A DNA stretch of 5,603 bases from a bacterium. Lineage in GTDB: Bacteria > Arandabacterota > Arandabacteria > Arandabacterales > Arandabacteraceae. Position 1 is the first letter of the stretch. Each line of letters opens with the position of its first letter. Made by a program: the position numbers and the translations under genes. This document shows, one piece after another, positions 1-5,603 of this stretch. Under the pieces are notes generated by a model. That model ran no database searches, had not been told where the DNA came from, and saw only the letters and a list, made by a program, of their open reading frames with translations. The stretch is from positions 1-5,603 of the forward strand of contig JALGWB010000146.1 of NCBI GenBank assembly GCA_025774405.1, given 5' to 3'.

Positions 1-1353
1 CACTTCCCTCGATGTATAGCCCGTCAGGGCTTTGACTCTACCGGACAGGAATACGGTCGAGGTGTGGCGATCTGGTAGCGCTGAATAGACGACGAGAGGC
101 ACGTTTTCACTTATCAGTCGGTACTTTTGCTCACTGCGCTTCAGGGCATCTTCAATCCGCTTGAGCGGAGTAACATCACTGGCTGAGACAAGCACTTTTC
201 CGAGGGTAGCCTCATAGCCAGGGGCAACAACCCATCTCAGGTTGAGATGCCTCTCCTCACCGAGCGAGGTTATGAATGCGCTCTCAATTGCTACCTCCTG
301 TTGGTCATTTGCCATCGCGACTACGACATCCTTCAAAACCGAAAGTCTCTCCAGGAGATTGCTTCTTATGAGCTTTGAGAACTGATCGACGGAGCTGACC
401 TGCAGTAGGTCGAGGGCAGCTCGGTTAGCATGAATTATCCTCCTGAGATCAAGGCACCTTTGAAGCTCCTCATATCCTTCCCCAAGGTATGAACCAACAT
501 CAGATGTACAAGCCCCCTTGAGATCCTCAATGAGAAGCCGAATTCGCGAATGATCTTCCTCCCACAGTGCCATCGGTGAGTTTTCAAATCGACAACGGTA
601 GATGGCTTCGCTCTGCGCAAGGGCCTGCTCCATGGACTTTCTCTCAGTTATGTCACGCAGGATTTCGACCCTCCAGGTGGCTCCGTCTCTTACCACCAGC
701 CTGCTTTGAATAACGTCATAGGTTCTGCCGTTCACGCTGCAATAGTACTCCCTCCGAGCCCTGCTTGGTCTCGCTGCTCCACCTGTGCAAGGTGAACACC
801 TGTCATCAGTTGTTCCCAGATAGTCGATGCCTTTCTGTCCCTTCCACGGACCGAAGGTTTGCTCCAATACCGGGTTGGCATAGATAATCTCATGTTTCTC
901 ATTTGTAATCATGACTCCATCTTCAAGCGAATCCAGGAAGGCCATTAGGGCTCCCCATCCAGCATTACCAACACCGACACCAGCTGCGCGGGCTTGCTCG
1001 AAGAAGCAGTGAACCAGACCATCGCTCTCACTCATTTCAGATCTCAAGTGCAAGCTCAGCTCGAATCCATCCGTCCTTCGCAGCCTGACATTGCCCCCGT
1101 ATGAATTGTGCAGATGAAATTCCCTTTGGAAGCTTGACGGTTCAGGGGAAACAAGAAGATCCGTGAAGCAACTCCCAGTAAGATAGCTCTCATCGCAACC
1201 GACCAGCCTGGCAAAAGCCGAGCTCACCATGAGGATGGTTAGATCCGGAGCAAGTAAAGCATACTCAACTGGGAAGGCCCTTACGAGGTCTGAAAGTGCA
1301 CGATGTCGGTTTGGAAAAGTTGATTCAGCACGTGAGCTATGATCCGATCGCAT
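1..1353 (-). CDS. Multi-PAS sensory protein, N-terminal part (runs off the left edge)
   Basis: The frame is open without a stop from an ATG at 1353 to the window edge, giving 451 residues with no C-terminus. I see four PAS-type units: about 20-120 (weak); 135-238, with the core 'DGVMITNEKHEIIYANP' and the closing 'DITERK' linker; 248-400, with 'FENSPMALWEED', a long insert, 'IIHANRAALDLL' and the closing 'DVTPLKRIEDALKRSE'; and a fourth starting near 410 ('YRLISENVPLVVYS'), cut by the edge. PAS domains bind ligands or cofactors and pass a signal to an attached output domain. That output, which could be a histidine kinase, HD-GYP or GGDEF domain, is outside the window. No transmembrane segment is visible, so a cytoplasmic sensor is likely. 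The second PAS has cysteines at 186, 189 and 205. A TAG stop lies two codons upstream of the ATG, and the next in-frame ATG (residue 42) would cut the first PAS, so 1353 is the likely start even though its AGGA lies only one base away. Confidence 0.85.
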   Translation of the reverse strand, partial: MRSDHSSRAESTFPNRHRALSDLVRAFPVEYALLAPDLTILMVSSAFARLVGCDESYLTGSCFTDLLVSPEPSSFQREFHLHNSYGGNVRLRRTDGFELSLHLRSEMSESDGLVHCFFEQARAAGVGVGNAGWGALMAFLDSLEDGVMITNEKHEIIYANPVLEQTFGPWKGQKGIDYLGTTDDRCSPCTGGAARPSRARREYYCSVNGRTYDVIQSRLVVRDGATWRVEILRDITERKSMEQALAQSEAIYRCRFENSPMALWEEDHSRIRLLIEDLKGACTSDVGSYLGEGYEELQRCLDLRRIIHANRAALDLLQVSSVDQFSKLIRSNLLERLSVLKDVVVAMANDQQEVAIESAFITSLGEERHLNLRWVVAPGYEATLGKVLVSASDVTPLKRIEDALKRSEQKYRLISENVPLVVYSALPDRHTSTVFLSGRVKALTGYTSREV

Positions 1354-1430
1354 ATCCTAAACTATTGATATACACCTAGAGATCTGAGACACCACAGCAC
1401 TGATCGAGCCGATCGCACACCCAACCTGTA

Positions 1431-1458
1431 AGCATAGCGAAGACAAAATCGATGTCAA
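1431..1458 (-). promoter_or_regulatory. Predicted sigma-70 promoter for the PAS sensor gene
   Basis: Read on the minus strand, a perfect TTGACA -35 box (1458-1453) is followed by a 16-base spacer and TATGCT (1436-1431) as the -10 box, which matches four of six consensus positions. Transcription would begin near 1424, leaving a leader of about 70 bases before the ATG at 1353. It lies in the only sizeable intergenic gap of the window, pointing at the sensor gene, which supports it. The one-base-short spacer and imperfect -10 keep this a prediction. Confidence 0.5.
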
Positions 1459-1472
1459 GCCAAAGTAGAGGT

Positions 1473-1496
1473 CCATTGCCAGGCGTAAGGCAATGG
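1473..1496 (-). terminator. Inverted repeat downstream of priA, possible transcription end
   Basis: CCATTGCC (1473-1480) and GGCAATGG (1489-1496) are perfect inverted copies around an 8-base loop. On the minus strand this hairpin lies about 100 bases after the priA stop and 14 bases before the -35 box of the sensor promoter, where a boundary between two transcription units would be expected. No run of T follows the stem, so it is not a standard intrinsic terminator. It could instead be a protein-binding palindrome or an mRNA 3'-end structure. Confidence 0.3.
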
Positions 1497-1594
1497 GTTG
1501 TTGTGCTGTATCTGGTGCAGAAACAGAGCCTGAACACCGATTGCGAAAGTCCTATCCCATCAAGATCGTGATTACAGTCTCAGGGACCATGAGG

Positions 1595-3802
1595 TCACAT
1601 GAGAAGCTGAGGATCGACATCGACGATGAAGCGTTCCTTATGACCCGGCGGAACCATCCCAAGACACCGTCTGATGAACCCGCCAAGGGATTTCGTCCTC
1701 TGAGCTTTGATGAGAAGATGCCACCTGTAAACGTTGCGAACCTTCGCCAGAGGGGCTCTCGCTGGACCTACTACCTCGAAGGCACCGGGGTATTTTCGTG
1801 CAAGGCGATTGGCAATCTTGCTGAAGATTGTAGCCCCCCTTTCGGCATCACTCTGTTTCCGAGCCTCAACAACAATCCTTGCCAGCCTTCTGAATGGTGG
1901 ATAGTTGAGATCCCTTCTCAGTGCTATCTCTCCGTGATAGAACCCCCGATAGTCATGATTCGCGACGAAGGCAAGTGAGTGGTGATCGGGATTGAAGGTC
2001 TGAACGATTACTCTGCCAGGTACCTCACCTCGACCGGCTCTGCCAGCTACCTGGGTGAGAATCTGGAAAGTTCTTTCGGCAGATCTGAAATCCGGAAGAT
2101 TCATGGTCACATCGGCATTTGCGACCACAACCAGTCCCACATGCTTAAAGTCGTGGCCCTTGGCAACCATCTGTGTACCTACAAGGAATCCAACCAAGCC
2201 ACTTGTGAAATCGGCAAGTACTTCCTCTGCCTTACCCTTGCGACGTATAGCATCTTTGTCGAACCGTTTACAACTGATATCAGGAAAGAGACTTGTAAGC
2301 CACTGTTCGATTCGCTGGGTGCCAGCTCCTACATAGGCTATCTTCGAGCCGGCACACTTAGGGCAGGCTTGCGGACCAGACTCCACATAATCACAATAGT
2401 GGCAGCGAAGCTCCCTGGAGCCAAGGTGATAGGTGAGTGTCACATTGCAGTTGCGACATTTCGGAACATAGCCGCATTCGGTGCATTGAATATAATTGGA
2501 ATAGCCGCGCCGATTTATGAAGAGTAAAACCTGCTCCTTCTGGTCAACCGATTTGATGATCTCTGACTGCGCCCTCGGAGTCACCGGCTGGGCTTCGTCA
2601 CAGGATCTGAGATCAACGATCTCGACCTGGGGAAGCTTCCCACCTGCAATGCGCTCAGGCAGTTGACACAGGTGATATCTACCGTTCAATGCATTGAAGT
2701 AAGATTCCATGCTCGGCGTGGCGCTTCCCAGAACAGCAGTGCAATGAGCCATCTTGGCACGCATGATGGCAACTTCTCTGGCGTTATACCTCGGGGACTC
2801 CTGCTGCTTGTAAGAAGCATCATGCTCTTCATCGATCACAATGATTCCCAGATCGGCAAGCGGCGCAAAAACAGCCGACCTTGGACCGACCACAACATCT
2901 ATCTGACCGCGCCTGATAGCCTGCCATGTTCTATATCGCTCACCCGAGCTGAGCTGACTATGAAGCACAGCACATCTTCCCCCAAAGACCCCCCCCACTC
3001 GCTCCATCACCTGCGGGGTTAACCCGATTTCCGGTACAAGATAAAGGGCTTTCCGCCCCTTGCTTAGAGCGTGGTTGATAGCTCGTAGATAGACTTCTGT
3101 CTTGCCACTTCCGGTTACCCCGTGAAGCAAAAAGACCTTGAATGCACGGTCATCGATTGCACCAGCAATAGCATCATAGGCTATCCGTTGATGAGATGTG
3201 AGGTTGTGTCTGGAAACTGGCTCACTCGCGCCCTCATTGAAAGGCCCATCTGCTTTAGGCCTCCTTGCTTTCAAGATCATCTGACGTTTCAGATAACCCT
3301 GCTTAACGAGTTGATCAAGATGCCGTCCTAAACTCTTCAGAGCAGTCTTGCGTCTAAGACTTTCCATACTGCGGGCCTTTCCATCCCGCATGACTTCAAG
3401 AATACGCGCCTTCTCTGGTTGCTCAGCCTCCAATATGGCCATCGTCAGGTCACCAGGGTCCTTTGCAAGTCGATAGAGTTGCTTAAAGCCTGGCTGGGGA
3501 GGACCCATTGATGCCACAACTTCACCAAGTGGGGCGACATAATAGTCCGAGATCCATTCAGCGAGTTTCATTAACTCAGGTGTAAAGACTGGTTCTGGCT
3601 CGACAATCTCTCTTATGGGCTTTAAACCCGGCAACTCCCGGGCAGAATAGACCTTCCAGACAATGCCCGCTAGCAACTTGTTCTTGACCTGGACGACCAC
3701 CCTCTTGCCCGGTGTGATTTCAGCGGCAATTCCATCCGGGATACGATAAGTCAGAGTGCCGCTTATGGGTAGGCAAACGGCGATATCAGCGACTGAGGTC
3801 AT
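1595..3802 (-). CDS. priA: Primosomal protein N' (replication restart helicase PriA)
   Basis: PriA is a 3'-5' superfamily 2 DNA helicase that recognises stalled or collapsed forks and reloads the replicative helicase. Numbered from the ATG at 3802 (735 residues, normal for the family), the N-terminal DNA-binding domain covers roughly 1-105 ('ADIAVCLPISGTLTYRIP'). Next come Walker A GVTGSGKT (228-235), the DEEH box (324-327), GSATPS (359-364), and a zinc region with eight cysteines in CxxC pairs at 440/443, 449/452, 467/470 and 480/483. Then follow GTQMVAKGHDF (542-552) and QVAGRAGRG (584-592), and a C-terminal domain ending at 'FIVDVDPQLLM'. All helicase and zinc motifs are intact, so an active enzyme is expected. 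A TTG two codons upstream (3808) is an alternative start. I prefer the ATG because AAGAG at 3815-3811 sits 8 bases from it but only 2 from the TTG. The gene has its own promoter and lies between signalling genes; def or fmt, often found beside priA, are not in the window. Confidence 0.97.
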   Translation of the reverse strand: MTSVADIAVCLPISGTLTYRIPDGIAAEITPGKRVVVQVKNKLLAGIVWKVYSARELPGLKPIREIVEPEPVFTPELMKLAEWISDYYVAPLGEVVASMGPPQPGFKQLYRLAKDPGDLTMAILEAEQPEKARILEVMRDGKARSMESLRRKTALKSLGRHLDQLVKQGYLKRQMILKARRPKADGPFNEGASEPVSRHNLTSHQRIAYDAIAGAIDDRAFKVFLLHGVTGSGKTEVYLRAINHALSKGRKALYLVPEIGLTPQVMERVGGVFGGRCAVLHSQLSSGERYRTWQAIRRGQIDVVVGPRSAVFAPLADLGIIVIDEEHDASYKQQESPRYNAREVAIMRAKMAHCTAVLGSATPSMESYFNALNGRYHLCQLPERIAGGKLPQVEIVDLRSCDEAQPVTPRAQSEIIKSVDQKEQVLLFINRRGYSNYIQCTECGYVPKCRNCNVTLTYHLGSRELRCHYCDYVESGPQACPKCAGSKIAYVGAGTQRIEQWLTSLFPDISCKRFDKDAIRRKGKAEEVLADFTSGLVGFLVGTQMVAKGHDFKHVGLVVVANADVTMNLPDFRSAERTFQILTQVAGRAGRGEVPGRVIVQTFNPDHHSLAFVANHDYRGFYHGEIALRRDLNYPPFRRLARIVVEARKQSDAERGATIFSKIANRLARKYPGAFEVVGPARAPLAKVRNVYRWHLLIKAQRTKSLGGFIRRCLGMVPPGHKERFIVDVDPQLLM

Positions 3803-3810
3803 GGTCAATG

Positions 3811-3815
3811 CTCTT
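3811..3815 (-). promoter_or_regulatory. Ribosome binding site that decides the priA start
   Basis: On the minus strand, GAAGAG precedes the ATG at 3802 by 8 bases, a standard Shine-Dalgarno distance, and lies too close to the TTG at 3808. A second purine-rich stretch, AGGGAAAGGGAG (3830-3819), lies further upstream and may also help ribosome loading. Confidence 0.45.
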
Positions 3816-3838
3816 CGACTCCCTTTCCCTGGTGGTCT

Positions 3839-3867
3839 ATTATAGCTGGATTCTCAAGTCAAGGCAA
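3839..3867 (-). promoter_or_regulatory. Predicted sigma-70 promoter for priA
   Basis: On the minus strand, TTGCCT (3867-3862, four of six matches to the -35 consensus) is followed by exactly 17 bases and a perfect TATAAT (3844-3839). Transcription would begin near 3832, about 30 bases before the priA ATG. The element sits in the 83-base gap between the HD-GYP stop and priA. The best-matching box at the ideal spacing makes this the strongest promoter candidate in the window. Confidence 0.7.
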
Positions 3868-3885
3868 CTTGTGCTGATCCAAAAC

Positions 3886-5043
3886 TTAGAGGCGGGAAAT
3901 AGCCATGCCAGGACCTAAAGGCTCAGCCTGCTTATCAAGCATAGAGCTCATGGCGAGAAACTCTTTGGCTATCATCGGATCAAATTCACGTCCAATACCC
4001 TCCCGTATCAAAAGCAAGGCTTGCTCAAAGGAATATGCTTTTCGGTAGGGTCTATCAGATGTCAGAGCATCGAAGAAGTCAACCACTGAGACTATGCGGG
4101 CAAGAAAGGGGATCTCCTCATCACGGAGACCGTCAGGATAGCCTGTCCCGTCGAAGCGTTCATGATGATTTCTTACAATGCTCCTCGCACTTTCCAGAAA
4201 GTCAACACGCGAGATTATACGTTCACCGATTATAGGGTGTTCCTTGATTACTTCGAACTCCTTATCACTCAGCTTGCCAGGTTTGTTGAGAATCTTGCCA
4301 CTTATCCCGATCTTACCGATATCGTGCAGTGCTGCCCCATACTGGAGGGTCCGCATTTCACTACCAGAAACCCCGAATCGCTCAGCCAAAGCTATTGCGA
4401 ATTGAGTTACTCTCTTGGAGTGACCTCGGGTATATGGATCCTTTACTTCAATCGCTGCTGCAAGAGCTTCGACCGTAGAGAAATAATTCTTTTCCAGCTG
4501 CCGGAGTAGCTGCGAATTCTCAACAGCTGCAGCCGTGACACTGGCAACAATTGAAATGATGGCCAGGACGTTGCTCGAGATCTTCCCACTTCGCCTGAGA
4601 TAGATTGTTACAAGTCCGATCTGGCGAGTTCCTGAGACCAAAGGCACTGCAACCAGGGCGTTGAAACCCTCACGCTTCACATAGGTTGGAAATGTGAATC
4701 TGGATTCAGCTGCTATGTCTTCTATCAGTAAAGGTGTGCCATTTATCAGAGCACTCTGCGCAAAGCCTGATGGCGTCATTATTCTACTGCCATAGATTAT
4801 TTCTCGCTTGAACTCCTCACCACGCTTGACCAGCAAGAGCTCCTCAGTTACTCCAACGAGTTTCAGAGAGAGTCCGTCTATTCTTATCAGTGATTCAAGG
4901 GCTTCAGCCAGGCGTTCAAGCAAGGAACCCACATCGAGGCTGGAAAGTATTCCCCTCGTATCCCCAAGTAACTCAATGAGATCAGGGGATGCATCAGGTA
5001 TGGAGGTATCCAGCCCAATCTCCAGATGTGTACTCTTCTGCAT
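3886..5043 (-). CDS. GAF domain / HD-GYP domain protein, probable cyclic di-GMP phosphodiesterase
   Basis: This is a complete 385-residue protein. A GAF-type sensory domain covers roughly 30-180 (typical 'GTPLLIEDIAAESRF' and 'ALVAVPLVSGTRQIGLVTIY'), followed by an HD-GYP domain at about 186-365. The metal-binding and catalytic signature is intact: H208 (GHSKRV), H240-D241 with K244 (HDIGKIG), H269 (EHP), H293-H294 (NHHER), GYP at 301-303 and D322. HD-GYP proteins hydrolyse cyclic di-GMP to pGpG or GMP, lowering this second messenger and so affecting motility, biofilm or development. The GAF domain likely senses a small ligand or a partner; which one cannot be told. No membrane segment or signal peptide is seen, so it is cytoplasmic. 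The start at 5043 lies 9 bases after the receiver stop; AAGAG (5054-5050), overlapping that stop codon, serves as its ribosome site, suggesting coupled translation. Unlike RpfG it carries no receiver of its own; the adjacent gene encodes one. Confidence 0.92.
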   Translation of the reverse strand: MQKSTHLEIGLDTSIPDASPDLIELLGDTRGILSSLDVGSLLERLAEALESLIRIDGLSLKLVGVTEELLLVKRGEEFKREIIYGSRIMTPSGFAQSALINGTPLLIEDIAAESRFTFPTYVKREGFNALVAVPLVSGTRQIGLVTIYLRRSGKISSNVLAIISIVASVTAAAVENSQLLRQLEKNYFSTVEALAAAIEVKDPYTRGHSKRVTQFAIALAERFGVSGSEMRTLQYGAALHDIGKIGISGKILNKPGKLSDKEFEVIKEHPIIGERIISRVDFLESARSIVRNHHERFDGTGYPDGLRDEEIPFLARIVSVVDFFDALTSDRPYRKAYSFEQALLLIREGIGREFDPMIAKEFLAMSSMLDKQAEPLGPGMAISRL

Positions 5044-5052
5044 GGCAGGCTC

Positions 5053-5424
5053 TTACCTCTTCAGCATCCCTTCGACCCTTTCGATGAGCCTTCCAGGGCT
5101 GAAGGGCTTGACCACGTAGCCATCTGCTCCTGCCTCAGTCCCCAATCTCCGATCCGCTTCCCTGCCCTTTGCGGTGAGAAGAATGATAGGTATGCTCCTG
5201 GTTTCCGGATCTGACTTGAGGCGTTTGCACGCTTCATAGCCGTCCATTTTCGGCATCATAATATCGAGGACTATGACATCTGGTCTCTCACACTTGGCTT
5301 TGGCAATTGCCTCTTCTCCATCACTGGCCGTTATGACCTGATAGCCCTCCGCACTGAAGCTGAAGTTCAGAATATGCTGGATGTATTCCTCGTCATCTGC
5401 GACCAAGACCTTCGCACGCGCCAT
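5053..5424 (-). CDS. Single-domain response regulator (CheY-like receiver)
   Basis: The 123 residues make up one receiver domain and nothing else. The acidic pair is D10-D11, the phosphoacceptor aspartate D54 (in 'VIVLDIMMPKMDGYEA'), the switch threonine T84 (ILLTAK), the conserved lysine K106 (VKPF), and Y103 lies near the switch aromatic position. All active-site residues are present, so phosphorylation by a histidine kinase is expected. With no output domain it must act by binding another protein. Its position between two HD-GYP genes makes those phosphodiesterases the obvious candidate partners, but this is inference; a CheY, DivK or Spo0F-type role is also possible. No cognate kinase is visible, unless the left-edge PAS protein proves to be one. 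GAGGAGG (5439-5433) lies 8 bases before the ATG and overlaps the end of the upstream gene, a strong sign of translational coupling. Confidence 0.94.
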   Translation of the reverse strand: MARAKVLVADDEEYIQHILNFSFSAEGYQVITASDGEEAIAKAKCERPDVIVLDIMMPKMDGYEACKRLKSDPETRSIPIILLTAKGREADRRLGTEAGADGYVVKPFSPGRLIERVEGMLKR

Positions 5425-5429
5425 AGCAC

Positions 5430-5603
5430 CTACCTCCTCACTGGATTGACCATTTGTTGTTCCAGGTGCCTGTCACTCTGCAGAATCGAAATGAATTTTT
5501 CCACGACAATGGGGTCAAACTGAGTGCCACTGCACCGCCTCAACTCCTCCAACGCCTCCTCCTCACTCATCGCCCGCCTGTACGGTCGCTCACTCACCAT
5601 CGA
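5430..5603 (-). CDS. HD-GYP domain protein, C-terminal fragment (runs off the right edge)
   Basis: The frame enters from the right edge and runs 57 codons to a TAG at 5432-5430. It begins 'SMVSERPYRRAMSEEEALEE' and continues with 'GTQFDPIVVEKF', the characteristic tail of an HD-GYP domain: the RPYR helix after the catalytic core, then the G..FDP motif. It aligns with residues 331-365 of the neighbouring complete HD-GYP protein at about 15 of 35 positions, so the two are paralogues and not recent copies. The metal-binding residues lie outside the window, so activity cannot be judged, nor can any fused N-terminal domain be seen. The stop lies 5 bases before the receiver start, placing it first among the visible genes of the operon. 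About 20 residues follow the domain. The last 83 bases of the window are richer in G+C (52 of 83) than the rest appears to be, but the sample is small. Confidence 0.85.
   Translation of the reverse strand, partial: SMVSERPYRRAMSEEEALEELRRCSGTQFDPIVVEKFISILQSDRHLEQQMVNPVRR
5433..5439 (-). promoter_or_regulatory. Strong ribosome binding site of the receiver gene
   Basis: GAGGAGG on the minus strand is a near-perfect Shine-Dalgarno sequence, 8 bases before the ATG at 5424. It lies within the last codons of the upstream HD-GYP gene, so ribosomes finishing that gene can restart on the receiver. It fixes the receiver start and supports a shared transcript. Confidence 0.7.

Larger units (their letters stand above)
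1354..1594. other. Intergenic region between priA and the PAS sensor gene
   Basis: This 241-base gap contains the 8-bp inverted repeat (1473-1496), the TTGACA/TATGCT promoter, and a short GATCG-AGC-CGATC palindrome (1402-1414) that would fall in the sensor mRNA leader. A 39-codon minus-strand reading frame (1476 to a TAG at 1357-1359) also lies here, but it has no good ribosome binding site and starts upstream of the predicted promoter. I see no RNA gene. Confidence 0.6.

Noticed and set aside
435..620. Minus-strand 61-codon frame
   Set aside because: It lies in a different frame inside the sensor gene, whose own frame is continuous through this stretch and has PAS motifs.
1357..1359. Readthrough or pyrrolysine coding at the in-frame TAG before the sensor gene
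   Set aside because: A start codon follows two codons later and nothing in the window points to stop-codon reassignment; several other genes here end normally at TAA, TGA or TAG.
1402..1414. GATCG-AGC-CGATC palindrome in the sensor leader
   Set aside because: Five-base arms are too short to call an operator or terminator without further copies.
1493..2527. Two back-to-back plus-strand open frames (1493-1978 and 1979-2527)
   Set aside because: They lie almost wholly antisense to the conserved C-terminal half of priA, and their translations show no recognisable domain. The length reflects the codon pattern of priA on the other strand.
2663..3331. Plus-strand open frames at 2663-3022 and 3122-3331
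   Set aside because: Antisense to the PriA helicase core, with no recognisable motifs.
3857..3862. TTGACT as the -35 box for priA
   Set aside because: It lies only 12 bases from the TATAAT box, too close; TTGCCT at 3862-3867 gives the ideal 17-base spacer.
4035..5214. Several plus-strand open frames opposite the HD-GYP and receiver genes
   Set aside because: They are overlapping frames antisense to genes with full sets of catalytic motifs; low-complexity translations with no domain.

Overview
The window is a mid-GC bacterial stretch in which every gene I can support lies on the minus strand. From right to left, in the direction of transcription, it holds: the C-terminal end of an HD-GYP domain protein entering from the right edge; a stand-alone CheY-like receiver; a complete GAF/HD-GYP protein; the replication-restart helicase PriA; and the N-terminal 451 residues of a multi-PAS sensor that runs off the left edge. 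No tRNA, rRNA, CRISPR array, insertion sequence or phage gene was seen.

Right part (3886-5603): three genes packed 5 and 9 bases apart read as one operon. Two are HD-GYP proteins, the family that degrades cyclic di-GMP. Between them sits a single-domain response regulator with no output domain. In the classic RpfG design the receiver and HD-GYP domain are fused; here they are separate proteins from neighbouring genes, so the receiver could act on one or both phosphodiesterases, though this is inference.

Middle (1595-3867): priA follows the signalling operon after a gap of about 83 bases. The gap carries a clear sigma-70-type promoter (perfect TATAAT, 17-base spacer), so priA can be transcribed on its own. 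The protein is full length, with intact helicase motifs and all eight zinc-binding cysteines.

Left part (1-1594): a 241-base gap after priA holds an 8-bp inverted repeat and then a TTGACA-16-TATGCT promoter aimed at the sensor gene. The sensor has three PAS-type regions and the beginning of a fourth, with no membrane segment in the visible part. Its output module lies outside the window.

Organism: separate signalling proteins, several PAS domains and more than one HD-GYP protein suit a free-living environmental bacterium with rich cyclic di-GMP signalling. The sigma-70 promoters, Shine-Dalgarno sites and intact PriA helicase fit many phyla (for example deltaproteobacteria-like or related uncultured lineages) and argue against mycobacteria-type actinobacteria, whose PriA has lost helicase motifs. 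I cannot name the taxon. The genes all belong to known families. I did not find a convincing novel system; the most interesting feature is the split receiver/HD-GYP cluster.
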